This document shows, in pieces, positions 8,034 through 16,803 of a stretch of DNA of 64,000 bases. Each line of letters begins with the position of its first letter. Position 1 is the first letter of the stretch. The notes below the pieces were generated by a model. It did no database searches. It had not been told where the DNA came from and saw only the letters and a program-made list of their open reading frames with translations. Source of the stretch: Sphingobium indicum B90A (lineage in GTDB: Bacteria > Pseudomonadota > Alphaproteobacteria > Sphingomonadales > Sphingomonadaceae); assembly GCF_000264945.2 (NCBI RefSeq), contig NZ_CP013070.1:1-64000 (forward strand), written 5' to 3'. A program made the translations under genes and the position numbers.

Positions 8034-8468
8034 TTAGGCAAACGTCCAGGGGAACGCGTCCAATTCGGCACGATCCACCTCGTCGGGGTCGTGCCCGATG
8101 TTGGCGACATTGAGTACGAGGTTGAGCCCATCCGCTCGTCCAGAAAAAGCCATCCAGAGTCCTGGTGGGACGGTCAACCGAGCATAATCGCCGGTCGCGC
8201 CGATGGTAAAGCTGCGGAAGCGCTCGTCTTCGGCGGCGGCCTGGGAGTCATGGATGACGAACTCGACGGCCCCAACGGGTACTACCAGGTTCAGGGTCAT
8301 GCGGTTGTGGCGTTTCCAGCCTTTCACCGCCCCCTTCTCCACGGTGCTGAAGTAAGCTTCGCCAAATCCGGCGTAGCTGTCTTCCACCGCCTTAATGGCG
8401 TGCATTACCTCTCCTCCCGGAGTGGCAATACGCTTCAGCGGTGTCACGATGGGGGCCGGACTTATCAT
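8034..8468 (-). CDS. cupin sugar epimerase/ketoisomerase-like protein
   Basis: 144 residues. The start ATG at 8468 overlaps the rfbG stop (ATGA), which fixes it. Central motifs V-K-G-W-K-R-H and R-L-T-V-P-P-G-L-W resemble the R-G-x-H-x-H and P-x-G-x-x-H-x-F segments of dTDP-4-dehydrorhamnose 3,5-epimerase (RmlC) and WxcM-type 3,4-ketoisomerases, though the second conserved His is replaced. It probably acts on the CDP-4-keto-6-deoxyhexose made by RfbG. Whether it epimerises or isomerises cannot be told from sequence. Confidence 0.65.
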   Translation of the reverse strand: MISPAPIVTPLKRIATPGGEVMHAIKAVEDSYAGFGEAYFSTVEKGAVKGWKRHNRMTLNLVVPVGAVEFVIHDSQAAAEDERFRSFTIGATGDYARLTVPPGLWMAFSGRADGLNLVLNVANIGHDPDEVDRAELDAFPWTFA

Positions 8469-9565
8469 GCTGTCCACACGCGACTGCGCTGCACTGCGAG
8501 TTCTTCATAGTGGCGGATTTGCTCGGCGGTGATCGTGAATACGTCGCCCTGTTCCCGAAGAACTCTGCGATACCAATCACCAGTCAGGCTTACGCACTCG
8601 GTGTAGGTGAGGGTTGGTTGCCAGCGCATCTCAAGCAGTGCTTTGTCGCAGCTCAGCTTCAGTAGACCGGCTTCGTGGAATGGAATATCGCCGGTGATGA
8701 CATAAGGTTCACAGGCCAGTGGCCCCCAACGCATCGCGAGATCGCCCAGCAGTTCAACGACTGTTCGGTTCTGTTCGGCTTGGGGACCGAAATTGAAGCT
8801 TTCGCCATGTAGGCCATCGGACTCCAGCAGCCTGGCACCAAGCGCGAGATATCCGCTCAGTGGCTCCAGCACATGCTGCCACGGACGGGTGGAGCGCGGA
8901 CTGCGGATATCGACCGGGCGCTCCTTTTGCCACGCCTTGACGCAATCGACCACAATGCGGTCCGCCGCCCAATCACCTCCCCCAATCACGTTCCCCGCGC
9001 GCCCGGTCGCGAGGCGGACATTCTGCGGTACTGCAAAAAAGGAATGATGGTAAGCGTGGAAGATCAGTTCGGCCGCGCCCTTTGAGGCGCTGTAGATGTC
9101 CCGACCGCCCAATCGGTCTGTTTCCCGGTATCCCCAAGGCCACTCGACATTTTCATAGCATTTATCGCTGGTAATGATGACGCCGATGCAGGGCCAGGTA
9201 ACGTCGCGCAATGCGTCTAGCACTGTTGCGGTGCCGATGACGTTGGTCGATATGGTACCAAGCGGATCCACATAGCTCGTCGAGACGATGGCCTGGGCGG
9301 CAAGATGGAAGACCACGTCGGGACGAACCTCAGCTATGAGAGTGCTGAGCGCCTCTCGGTCACGCACGTCGCCGATCCGATGATCGATACGATTGGCTAA
9401 GACGGACAGTTCAAATAGCGACGGGGAAGTGGGAACCCCATCGGAAAAGCCCACCACATCCGCGCCGAGATCAAGCAGCCAACTGACAAGCCAACTGCCC
9501 TTAAATCCGGTGTGGCCAGTCACCAGTACCTTTTTGCCGCGATAGGCATTAGAAAAATATGACAT
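8465..9565 (-). CDS. rfbG: CDP-glucose 4,6-dehydratase
   Basis: 366 residues, the normal length of RfbG. It removes water from CDP-glucose to give CDP-4-keto-6-deoxyglucose, the branch point for 3,6-dideoxyhexoses. The NAD motif T-G-H-T-G-F-K-G-S-W-L, in which the F-K-G-S-W is diagnostic of RfbG, is at residues ~15-26. L-A-A-Q-A-I-V follows, then T-S-D-K-C-Y and the catalytic Tyr/Lys in R-D-I-Y-S-A-S-K-G. Later blocks G-R-A-G-N-V-I-G-G-G-D-W-A and R-P-W-Q-H-V-L-E-P also match. It follows rfbF by 37 bases on the same strand. No RfbH (3-dehydratase) is present in the window. Confidence 0.93.
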   Translation of the reverse strand: MSYFSNAYRGKKVLVTGHTGFKGSWLVSWLLDLGADVVGFSDGVPTSPSLFELSVLANRIDHRIGDVRDREALSTLIAEVRPDVVFHLAAQAIVSTSYVDPLGTISTNVIGTATVLDALRDVTWPCIGVIITSDKCYENVEWPWGYRETDRLGGRDIYSASKGAAELIFHAYHHSFFAVPQNVRLATGRAGNVIGGGDWAADRIVVDCVKAWQKERPVDIRSPRSTRPWQHVLEPLSGYLALGARLLESDGLHGESFNFGPQAEQNRTVVELLGDLAMRWGPLACEPYVITGDIPFHEAGLLKLSCDKALLEMRWQPTLTYTECVSLTGDWYRRVLREQGDVFTITAEQIRHYEELAVQRSRVWTA

Positions 9566-9602
9566 GCTTATACTCCGAGGGCAGCTGTGGGATTAGTCAC
9601 TG

Positions 9603-10376
9603 CTATGCCCAGACCTGCCATGGCGCCTTGCCGCCGGCCCATAGCATCTCCAGATGCTGTTTGTCGCGCAAGGTATCCATCGGCTGCCAAAAACCGAGGT
9701 GTTTGAATGCATGAAGTTCGCGGTCGGCGGCCAAGCCGTCGAGCGGTTCTTTTTCCCAAGTTGTTTGTTCGCCGGCGATCCGGTCGAAAACTTTGGGTGA
9801 AAGGACGAAGAACCCGGCGTTTACCACCGCGCCATCACCGTCTGGCTTTTCCTGAAACTGCATAACCCGCGTATCATCGATGGCAACTGCGCCAAAGCGT
9901 CCCGGGGGAGCTGCAACTGTCATAGTCGCTTCTTTGCCATGCGATCGATGAAAGTCGATCGAGCCCGCTATGTCTACATTGCCAACACCATCGCCATAGG
10001 TGAAGCAAAATGCATCCTCCTCTCGCAAATGTTCACGCACCGCGAGGAGTCGGCCACCTGTCATCGCGTTTTCGCCCGTGTCGATCAGCGTGACCCTCCA
10101 AGGCTCAGCCCGGCGAGAATGAACTGTCATTTGATTGGCAGACATGTCGAATGTTACATCTGACATGTGAAGAAAGTAATTGGCGAAATATTCTTTGATT
10201 ACATATCCCTTGTAGCCGCAGCAGACAATGAAATCGTTTATGCCATTTGCGGCATATATTTTCATGATATGCCATAATATTGGTCGACCGCCGATCTCGA
10301 TCATCGGCTTAGGGCGTAGACTAGTTTCTTCTGCAAAGCGGGTGCCAAGGCCACCGGCAAGGAGTACTGCTTTCAT
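9603..10376 (-). CDS. rfbF: glucose-1-phosphate cytidylyltransferase
   Basis: 257 residues, normal length. It makes CDP-glucose from CTP and glucose-1-phosphate. The nucleotidyltransferase signature L-A-G-G-L-G-T-R-F-A-E-E-T and K-P-M-I-E-I-G-G-R-P-I-L-W-H-I-M-K is at the N-terminus; Y-G-D-G-V and F-Q-E-K-P-D-G-D are the metal-binding and sugar-binding blocks. It precedes rfbG in the operon and supplies its substrate. Confidence 0.93.
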   Translation of the reverse strand: MKAVLLAGGLGTRFAEETSLRPKPMIEIGGRPILWHIMKIYAANGINDFIVCCGYKGYVIKEYFANYFLHMSDVTFDMSANQMTVHSRRAEPWRVTLIDTGENAMTGGRLLAVREHLREEDAFCFTYGDGVGNVDIAGSIDFHRSHGKEATMTVAAPPGRFGAVAIDDTRVMQFQEKPDGDGAVVNAGFFVLSPKVFDRIAGEQTTWEKEPLDGLAADRELHAFKHLGFWQPMDTLRDKQHLEMLWAGGKAPWQVWA

Positions 10377-10502
10377 ACTTGCTCCGGAAACGTCAAAAGG
10401 AAAACGTGAGGGCGGCGTGAGCTTTACGTGCTCTTGTAGGCCGCGCCCAAGGCACTGTGTAAAGTATTTGATTTTCCCTAAGGTTGAACCGCTCCAGATA
10501 TC

Positions 10503-11693
10503 TCACGCTGCATGTTCCCTTACGCCGGCTGCGATGAGCCAGCCGATGCTGTATGTCAGTAACAGGCCAATGAAAACCGTAAGCACGATCTTTTCCCGTT
10601 CCGGAAATAGTGCTTTCACAGGCATGTTGGGATTGACCACGCGAACAAGGTAGAGTTGCTGCTTCTGGGCTTCCATCCTCGCTCGTTCGAGTGCGGCTGC
10701 CGCAGCTTCATAGCGTTTTGCCGCAAAGTCTTGCCGGACCTTCAGGTCTTCGTAGCCGCCGAGATTTTGCGCGATTGTGCTTCCGCTGCCGGTCAGTGTT
10801 CCAGCCTGATTGGCAAGCTCGCGTCGCAACGCCTCGATGTGCCTGGAAAGCGCAACATATTGCGGACTGCTATGGCTGATCGCTGACCCCATCGAATCTA
10901 GCTGCGTCTGTGCTGATGCCAGATTGCCGCGCAGGCCAATCACCAGCTTAGTTTGCGCCTCGCCGGTTCCCTGCGGGTCGATATCGTGGCCGATTTGCCG
11001 ATATGCTGTAATACGGTGCTGGATTTCAGCGACGCCCTGCTCCGCCTGTGCAAGCTGTCCGCGCGCCATGGCTACGGCATCATTATAGCTTCGGCGGTTC
11101 ATCTCATTGACACGCGCCTCGCCCAATTGCAGCAAATTCTCGCTGATCTTGTAACTATCGTCAGGACGGAACGCGCGAACCTTAAGCGTTGTGATGCCAC
11201 TGTCCCGATCATAGCGGACGCTCACTTTGCCGCGATAATATTGCAACAGCTTCTCGGGTGTGGGATTCACGGCCCAAAGCTTGTTGAAAAAATCGATTCC
11301 AGGACGACGAAACATGCCAACCAGGTCCGCCTTCTTACGCAAGGCTTCTACCGCATCGTGAGATTGCAAATAATCGGTGACGCTTAACACCTGCCCCTGC
11401 GTACCGGTGAATGCTGCCGATATACCCAACATCTGCCCCAATCCAGTCGGCGGAATGGATGCATTGTCCCGGCCTGAGCTAACTATGAAATGGGCTTCAG
11501 ACTGATATTGATCTGATGCAATCAAATAAAGGTAGGACGCGAGAAGTGCGGTCGGCGCAAACACTACCAACAGGAGGTAGCGTTTGCGCACCGTCCAGTT
11601 GATGATGCGGGATTTCCATGATTCAGGCCTAGCCTCGATCATGGCTGCCGGACGAATAATACCTTGGACGTTCATAGCTGCTTGTTCACTCAA
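10503..11693 (-). CDS. kpsE: KpsE/CtrB-type capsule export inner-membrane protein
   Basis: Up to 396 residues; it may start at TTG 11693, right after the kpsM stop, or at the ATG at 11675. An N-terminal membrane segment (Y-L-L-L-V-V-F-A-P-T-A-L-L-A-S-Y-L-Y) is followed by a long periplasmic, heptad-rich coiled coil (~180-340) and a second C-terminal segment (F-I-G-L-L-L-T-Y-S-I-G-W-L-I-A) after P-E-R-E-K. This is the polysaccharide co-polymerase/KpsE layout, joining the inner-membrane ABC transporter to the outer-membrane channel. Next to a KpsM homologue the call is strong. Confidence 0.85.
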   Translation of the reverse strand: MSEQAAMNVQGIIRPAAMIEARPESWKSRIINWTVRKRYLLLVVFAPTALLASYLYLIASDQYQSEAHFIVSSGRDNASIPPTGLGQMLGISAAFTGTQGQVLSVTDYLQSHDAVEALRKKADLVGMFRRPGIDFFNKLWAVNPTPEKLLQYYRGKVSVRYDRDSGITTLKVRAFRPDDSYKISENLLQLGEARVNEMNRRSYNDAVAMARGQLAQAEQGVAEIQHRITAYRQIGHDIDPQGTGEAQTKLVIGLRGNLASAQTQLDSMGSAISHSSPQYVALSRHIEALRRELANQAGTLTGSGSTIAQNLGGYEDLKVRQDFAAKRYEAAAAALERARMEAQKQQLYLVRVVNPNMPVKALFPEREKIVLTVFIGLLLTYSIGWLIAAGVREHAA

Positions 11694-11694
11694 A

Positions 11695-12498
11695 TTAGTG
11701 CAGGTGGATGCGCCGCGTTACGGCTCGCACAGAGAGGAGGCCAAAGAGGGTGAGTACTAGAAGGCATGCAACAATATATTGGAAATCGACGAATTCGAGT
11801 GTGCAGCTTTCAAATGCTCCGTAACGTATCATCTCGAACATCTGTGGGAAAGGGTTGTATAGTAGGTAGTCGCGCCAAGGCCGAGGTACCCAGCCAACAC
11901 GAAAAAAGGCGCCGGATATAGGTATCATGAAGTAAGTCATTGGATGAACGAAGCGCTCAAGTAGGCGATTTTCGTATGTAATTCCTGTAATAATTAGCGA
12001 TACTGCTAGTGACATCCAGAAGACGAAGATGATGCCTATAAGAATAAAGAGCGGCTGCGGTGGAAATTCTGTGTAGCCGACGACGAGGCAGAAGGAAAAT
12101 AGGACCGTGAATGCCATGATCGTACCTGCTGCTTCAAGCAGCGCGCGCGCGACTGTAATATCAAACACAGTTACCATACGATGGTACAGGAGGGGGAGGT
12201 TCGATTCAAGGGCGCCTTCTGATCGGTTCACAATCCCTCGGAACATGATGAAAATTGTGTAGCCAACCACGGAAAAGGCAACAGGATTGATGTCGCCAAG
12301 GGACTTTTGGCCGCCGCTGTGCAGTAGCGCAATGACAACAGCCAGCATAAGCGGCTCACCGAGCAACCACAAATAGCCGATATTGTCGCGTCCATAGCGG
12401 GTGTGGAGCTCCCGCATAATAAGCGCGCCAATCACTCGCCCTTGCGTCGGCAGACCTTTTACGAAAGACCCTTGGTTCCAGGATACTGAATTGTTCAT
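11695..12498 (-). CDS. kpsM: KpsM/Wzm-type polysaccharide ABC transporter permease
   Basis: 267 residues from M-N-N-S-V-S-W, with six predicted membrane segments. The N-terminal block I-M-R-E-L-x-T-R-Y-G-R-D-N-I-G-Y-L-W-L-L-G-E-P is diagnostic for ABC-2 permeases of the KpsM/CtrC group. It forms the membrane channel for lipid-linked capsular polysaccharide. The partner ATPase (KpsT), which normally lies beside it, is not found anywhere in the window. Upstream is a truncated reading frame and then an IS5 element, so the start of the transport operon has been lost or moved. Confidence 0.88.
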   Translation of the reverse strand: MNNSVSWNQGSFVKGLPTQGRVIGALIMRELHTRYGRDNIGYLWLLGEPLMLAVVIALLHSGGQKSLGDINPVAFSVVGYTIFIMFRGIVNRSEGALESNLPLLYHRMVTVFDITVARALLEAAGTIMAFTVLFSFCLVVGYTEFPPQPLFILIGIIFVFWMSLAVSLIITGITYENRLLERFVHPMTYFMIPISGAFFRVGWVPRPWRDYLLYNPFPQMFEMIRYGAFESCTLEFVDFQYIVACLLVLTLFGLLSVRAVTRRIHLH

Positions 12499-12521
12499 GC
12501 CATGAACCGCTGCATCAACAG

Positions 12522-12660
12522 CTAACCTCCGCCACAAGTCCTAGTGGTTTGCATATTTTCCCACGTCCTAACGTATTCGTGGCCACTTGCAAGTCGAAGA
12601 AATGCTTCGACGGGGTTTCGTGGACAAAGGTTGACATAGGCCTCCTCGATTGATTCAACG
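12522..12660 (-). pseudogene. C-terminal fragment of an unidentified gene cut by IS5
   Basis: Upstream of kpsM a frame reads V-E-S-I-E-E-A-Y-V-N-L-C-P-R-N-P, then E-A-F-L-R-L-A-S-G-H-E-Y-V-R-T-W-E-N-M before a TAG at 12522. Composition is protein-like and the frame opens straight into the IS5 end near 12660. It is probably the tail of the preceding capsule gene. I do not recognise the family. Confidence 0.4.
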
Positions 12661-12667
12661 CTGACTT

Positions 12668-13351
12668 TTGGAGATGGCGTTGGGCGAGCGAATTGGGCTT
12701 TCGGACGAGGAATGGGCGATCATCGGCACACTTCTGCCGTCTGAGCAAGGTCGCGGCTGCCGCCCGGCGCAAGATAACCGGCTGTATTTCGAAGGCATGA
12801 TGTGGATTGCTCGGACAGGATCGCAATGGCGGCACCTTCCCGATGAATATGGCAAGTGGAACAGCGTGTTCCGGCGTTATCGGCGATGGGTGACAACCGG
12901 GGTGTTCGACGCAATGCTCGAAACGCTGGCGGAAATGGTAGAGCGTGACACCGCTGCGGACATGATCGACAGCACTGTAGTCCGGGCACATCATTGTGCA
13001 GTCGGCATAAAAAGGGGTCTCAGGAAGCCCAGGCACTTGGCCGATCGCGAGGGGGCTTCAGCACCAAACTCCACGCCCGATGCGATGCCAAAGGTCGCCC
13101 GCTCGGCTTTGTCCTGACGCCAGGGCAGAGCCACGACATTCAGGGTTTTGGCCCGTTATTCCGTATGATCGCCGACAAGATCGAGGCGTTGCTGGCGGAC
13201 AAGGGCTATGATGCCGATGCCATTCGCGAGGAACTCGAAAAAGCGGCAGTCGAGGCCGTCATCCCCGCCAAGAGCAATCGGCGGGAACCGATCCCACACA
13301 ACCGTGAAAAATACCGCTGGCGCAATCTTATCGAGCGTTCGTTCAACAAAC
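12668..13351 (+). pseudogene. IS5 family transposase (two-frame type), left part
   Basis: The first frame (12668 to about 13015) gives the DUF4096-like N-terminus (L-S-D-E-E-W-A-I-I-G-T-L-L-P) and the first DDE Asp (M-I-D-S-T-V-V-R-A-H-H). The second frame, -1 relative to it, continues G-G-F-S-T-K-L-H-A-R-C-D, A-D-K-G-Y-D-A-D and N-L-I-E-R-S-F-N-K. The switch fits a slip on the A-run at 13011-13015 (ATA-AAA-AGG read as AAA-AAG), as in IS elements that use programmed -1 frameshifting. The C-terminus is split off by the insertion at 13352 and continues at 14903-15017, where an extra frame change follows Y-D-K. The gene is dead as it stands. Confidence 0.75.
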
Positions 13352-13666
13352 TGGACACCTTCTGTAATCAGTCAATGCGCTTTGGCGTGTGAACGGGCCT
13401 CATGCTTCTGTACGCGGTCCTGTTCGGCCGCTGGCTGAGAGAGGCGAAGGGTGGTGCTGGAGCCGCAAGCTCGAAACCGTGATCGCTGATCACAAGTCGT
13501 CCAACGCGGTCATCCACCTCCACACGGTCCCGTATTCCACGGTACGCAGTGTTTGGTCAGATCATGCGGGCCTCAGGGCCGAGAAGGGCGTCTGATTGAT
13601 CCACATGCGATGCATGACGACGGCCAGCTTGCGGGCAAGCGCGACCCGTGCCTTGCGCATGCCCCG
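13352..13666 (+). repeat. left arm of 315-bp inverted repeat
   Basis: Pairs with 14588-14902 in reverse orientation. Only one mismatch was found by eye (T versus G just after the terminal GGACACCT). It includes the last ~34 codons of the IS110 transposase and its downstream non-coding sequence. Confidence 0.85.
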
Positions 13667-14277
13667 CCGTCGCGCGATATTGAGAGCCCAATCCCTTAGC
13701 CAGTTCTGGCTTTTGCAGCGGGTCAGAACGGAGTTGGCAGCCTCATAGAGCAGCCAGCGAACCATGCCGTCGCCGCATTTGGTAATCCGTCCTCGTTGCT
13801 CGACTTCGCCGGATGCGTATAGCCGAACGCCTTGAGCGTGCCACGAATGGTATTGAGCAAATCCCGGTTACGTCGCATCATCGATTGCCGGTGCCGCAGG
13901 AGAAGCCGCAATCGCTGGCTTGCGTCGGTCTTTACGTGCGTGGCTTTGAACAGACCTGTCCTCATCGCTTGGGCGATCAGGCGCGCATCCCGCTTGTCGG
14001 TCTTGACCGGCGACGCTTTGGCGAACGCGCGCATCTGCCGTACCTCGATACAGATCGCCGGCAGGCCCAGGTCAGCCAGACCCGCGTAGAGCCATGGCGC
14101 CAGCGGGCCAGCTTCAAGCCCTACGCGCCGGTAGGACGGCGCGCCCTCGTAGAGGGCCTGCGCGATCGCCGCTGGATCACTGGCAACAACCAGTTCCCGG
14201 ACAGCAACGCCATCTTCATTAAGGATGCAGATCGCTGTCTTCTCCAGCGACACATCCAGTCCTGCATAATGGATCAC
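13562..14277 (-). pseudogene. IS110 family transposase, internally deleted and frameshifted
   Basis: The N-terminal DEDD domain starts with a GTG and reads H-Y-A-G-L-D-V-S-L-E-K-T-A-I-C-I, continues V-G-L-E-A-G-P-L-A-P-W-L-Y and T-D-K-R-D-A-R-L-I-A-Q-A-M-R to about residue 160. It then jumps at 13800 or so into another frame, G-R-I-T-K-C-G-D-G-M-V-R-W-L-L-Y-E-A, the C-terminal Transposase_20 block, ending F-S-A-L-R-P-A. Roughly 100 central residues are missing. Non-functional. Confidence 0.8.
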
Positions 14278-14477
14278 GAGCGAGTCTCCTTCTTTCCTGA
14301 GACTTGCAGCCTGACGCAAATCGTCGGCGCAGGGCATTGATTAACTCAGCTCGAAAAACCGGATGATTTTGGTTTGCTGGCGTAGGAAGGGACAGGTGGC
14401 TCTGATGAAGGGCGCCGTTTCGGCGGTATTGGCGGGGTGATCATCGTATCGGCTGCGTTCTGGCCGTCCATTTCCTG

Positions 14478-14587
14478 TCATGCAGGCGCAGTTCGGCCTT
14501 CAAGCCATGTGAGGCGCTGGAAATTATAGACCAGGTTGGCCATGCCGATCTTGATCCTGGCGCGAACGATGCCGATGGTGCGGACGA
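14478..14587 (-). pseudogene. IS5-family transposase C-terminal fragment
   Basis: A 36-codon frame reads R-T-I-G-I-V-R-A-R-I-K-I-G-M-A-N-L-V-Y-N-F-Q-R-L, the standard last block of IS5-group transposases (R-T-I-G-x-x-R-A-x-x-K-I-G-L-x-N-L-x-Y-N). It differs from the IS5 elements at 1115 and 12668, so it comes from a third element. Confidence 0.7.
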
Positions 14588-14902
14588 CGGGGCATGCGCA
14601 AGGCACGGGTCGCGCTTGCCCGCAAGCTGGCCGTCGTCATGCATCGCATGTGGATCAATCAGACGCCCTTCTCGGCCCTGAGGCCCGCATGATCTGACCA
14701 AACACTGCGTACCGTGGAATACGGGACCGTGTGGAGGTGGATGACCGCGTTGGACGACTTGTGATCAGCGATCACGGTTTCGAGCTTGCGGCTCCAGCAC
14801 CACCCTTCGCCTCTCTCAGCCAGCGGCCGAACAGGACCGCGTACAGAAGCATGAGGCCCGTTCACACGCCAAAGCGCATTGACTGATTACAGCAGGTGTC
14901 CA
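14588..14902 (-). repeat. right arm of 315-bp inverted repeat
   Basis: Reverse copy of 13352-13666, ending with AGGTGTCC next to the AACT duplication. Confidence 0.85.
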
Positions 14903-15055
14903 ACTCAAGAACGAGCGACGTATCGCCACCCGATACGATAAAGCCAAGAAATCCTATCTCGGCTTTGTCATTTTGGCGTCTGCCCCACAGTGGATACTCT
15001 TTGCCCACGAAACTTAGCCCTTGACGAACAGTCCTCGGCATGATCATGACAAAAT

Positions 15056-16171
15056 ATGATTTATCTCATTTGTCATTCTGGGTTTCTGAATTTTGGGGAC
15101 GAACTTATTGCGAGTACGTGGATCAATTTCCTGACGAAAAAATATCCGGGGGAGAAAATTTACGTTGACACGTGCATGCCCGGAGTCGCGTCGCTTCTGC
15201 ACAGTTCGTCGGGTAACTTGATCTTCACTGACACCGTTTGGCGGCTGGCGTCCTCCTGCTTGGGTCGCGACATGGACTTTATCTTGAGCGCAGGATTTCT
15301 TCGCGACGCTGAACCAAACGTCGAGTTCGGGATCGAGCAGCTCAAGCGCGCAGAAATCGTTCATCTCGTCGGCGGGGGTTATATAACTGATTACCACTAT
15401 CCCAATTACGCGATTCTCCGTCTTCTCTCAATTTTGAAGAAAGAAGCAAATTTCAAACTGTTTGCGACCGGACTCGGGATCGAGCCTCTCAGTCGGGAAA
15501 ATCGGACAATACTTCGCGCCATTTTTAAAGATTTTGACGCGATCGATTTCAGAGACAAAGAAAGTTACGCAGCCATCAGCAGCGGATCAACAAACCCCAA
15601 CATAACTATGTCGGTTGATGATGCCTTCTTGGGAGTCTTTGAATCGAGCGAAGAAAGCTTGCTAGAGGGAAGTCGTGGCAAACTCGTCATTATTGCGCAG
15701 CAGGACGAGGTCCGAGATCTTGTTCTCCCATTCCTACTTAATCTTATCCAAAGCTGCCCGTTTGCTTCAAACGGGGTGATCATACCAGTTTTGGATAAAG
15801 GCGCTGACTTGGCCTTGGCGAAACAAGTGCGCAGTCTAAGCGGGGCCTCGGTGGAAATAGTTGATCACATCGATCTTTTTAGGCGCGGTCTTCCAATTGG
15901 ACGCGCGGATTTCGTGTTTACTACACGGTTCCATGGCCATTTGATGGCGTCTGTATCCGGTGCTCATGGAATATGCGCGTCAGTAAGGCTACCTTACTAT
16001 GATATCAAGCATCGGTCGCTCGTCGATCTTGGGTCTGGTTTCGACCTAATTGGCATGCACGACTTTCCATTTGAGGACTACGATTGGCAAAAGAAGATTT
16101 CATCCTTTGCAGATAAGCGTGAGGAGATTCTTGAAAGCAAGATGAAAATAGTCGACAAGCTCTATACTTAA
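15056..16171 (+). CDS. polysaccharide pyruvyl transferase family protein
   Basis: 371 residues. The start M-I-Y-L-I-C-H-S-G-F-L-N-F-G-D-E-L-I matches the PS_pyruv_trans fold (W-x-x-N-x-G-D-x-L/A). Later blocks H-L-V-G-G-G-Y, T-G-L-G-I-E-P-L and T-T-R-F-H-G-H-L-M-A-S-V-S-G are typical of the GT-B-like family that adds pyruvate ketals from phosphoenolpyruvate to surface sugars. Base composition is visibly richer in A+T than the neighbours, a sign of transfer. It sits just beyond the IS nest that splits the capsule export genes, so it likely belonged to that locus; it points away from it. No partner gene follows. Confidence 0.78.
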   Translation: MIYLICHSGFLNFGDELIASTWINFLTKKYPGEKIYVDTCMPGVASLLHSSSGNLIFTDTVWRLASSCLGRDMDFILSAGFLRDAEPNVEFGIEQLKRAEIVHLVGGGYITDYHYPNYAILRLLSILKKEANFKLFATGLGIEPLSRENRTILRAIFKDFDAIDFRDKESYAAISSGSTNPNITMSVDDAFLGVFESSEESLLEGSRGKLVIIAQQDEVRDLVLPFLLNLIQSCPFASNGVIIPVLDKGADLALAKQVRSLSGASVEIVDHIDLFRRGLPIGRADFVFTTRFHGHLMASVSGAHGICASVRLPYYDIKHRSLVDLGSGFDLIGMHDFPFEDYDWQKKISSFADKREEILESKMKIVDKLYT

Positions 16172-16364
16172 CGCGGTATTGCATTATGGGCATTTGCCCG
16201 ACCGATCGCGGGAATAATGGAAGATCGTGGCTGGCGGCCACGACCCACCGAAAAGGTCAGCCATCGCCCACATAAGCTCATACTGGTCCATCGGTCTTAG
16301 TTTTCTTCAAAATCGTGCCGTAGTATTTGCCGCTCGGCGGCAATGAAACCCTTCCCGACCCGCT

Positions 16365-16803
16365 TCAGCTGAGCCTATTGATGGATTCACGCATATGATC
16401 CACGCTGACACTGGAATAGCGCTGGACCATCCGGAGCGATTTCCATCCTCCCATGTTCATGATGGTGATGAGGTCGATCCCCGCCATCATGCAGTGCGAT
16501 GCCCAGTGATGCCGCCAGTCATGCACGGTGAAATCCTCGATCCCTGTGCGCTTGCAGGCGGTGGCGTGCTGGTTCTTGATCGGATTGCCGCCAGGAATCT
16601 TCGCCTTGCGCGTGTCTTGATAGGGTTTGCCGAACCGATTGAGGAAGACATGCCCCGTTGTCGGCTGGCCCCGCTTCTCCCAGATCGGGCGTAGCACGTC
16701 CATGACACGTGGATGCATCGGTACGGATCTGATGATCGCATTCTTGGTGTGATTGAGTCGGATCGAGCCCTCCTTCATATCGACGCCGTTCACGCCCCAG
16801 GGC
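16365..16803 (-). pseudogene. tyrosine integrase, C-terminal fragment fused to trbL
   Basis: The last ~145 residues of a phage/ICE-type tyrosine recombinase, almost identical to the end of the complete integrase at 35606-36643. It carries H-D-W-R-H-H-W-A-S-H and the catalytic Tyr in M-V-Q-R-Y-S-S-V-S-V. Similarity stops at 16803 (after A-T-rich-free sequence ACGCCCCAGGGC), exactly where trbL coding sequence begins on the other strand. The N-terminal DNA-binding part is missing, so the fragment is inactive. Confidence 0.85.

Larger units (their letters stand above)
13352..14902. mobile_element. 1551-bp insertion with 315-bp inverted ends and 4-bp duplication
   Basis: The insert begins GGACACCT and ends AGGTGTCC and is flanked by AACT on both sides, inside the IS5 transposase gene. 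Its arms (13352-13666 and 14588-14902) are inverted copies with one mismatch seen by eye. The interior holds a deleted IS110-family transposase and the 3' end of another IS5-family transposase. No intact transposase remains, so it must have moved using an enzyme supplied elsewhere, or it decayed after insertion. Confidence 0.65.
12661..15025 (+). mobile_element. IS5-family element interrupted by a second insertion
   Basis: The two halves of one IS5-family (IS427-like) element flank a 1551-bp insert. The left half (12668-13351) ends in F-N-K-L; the right half, from 14903, resumes with K-N-E-R-R-I-A-T-R-Y-D-K. Removing the insert and one copy of the AACT duplication restores N-K-L-K-N-E-R-R in frame. 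Terminal repeats of the IS5 element itself could not be set by eye; the ends given are approximate. Confidence 0.7.
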
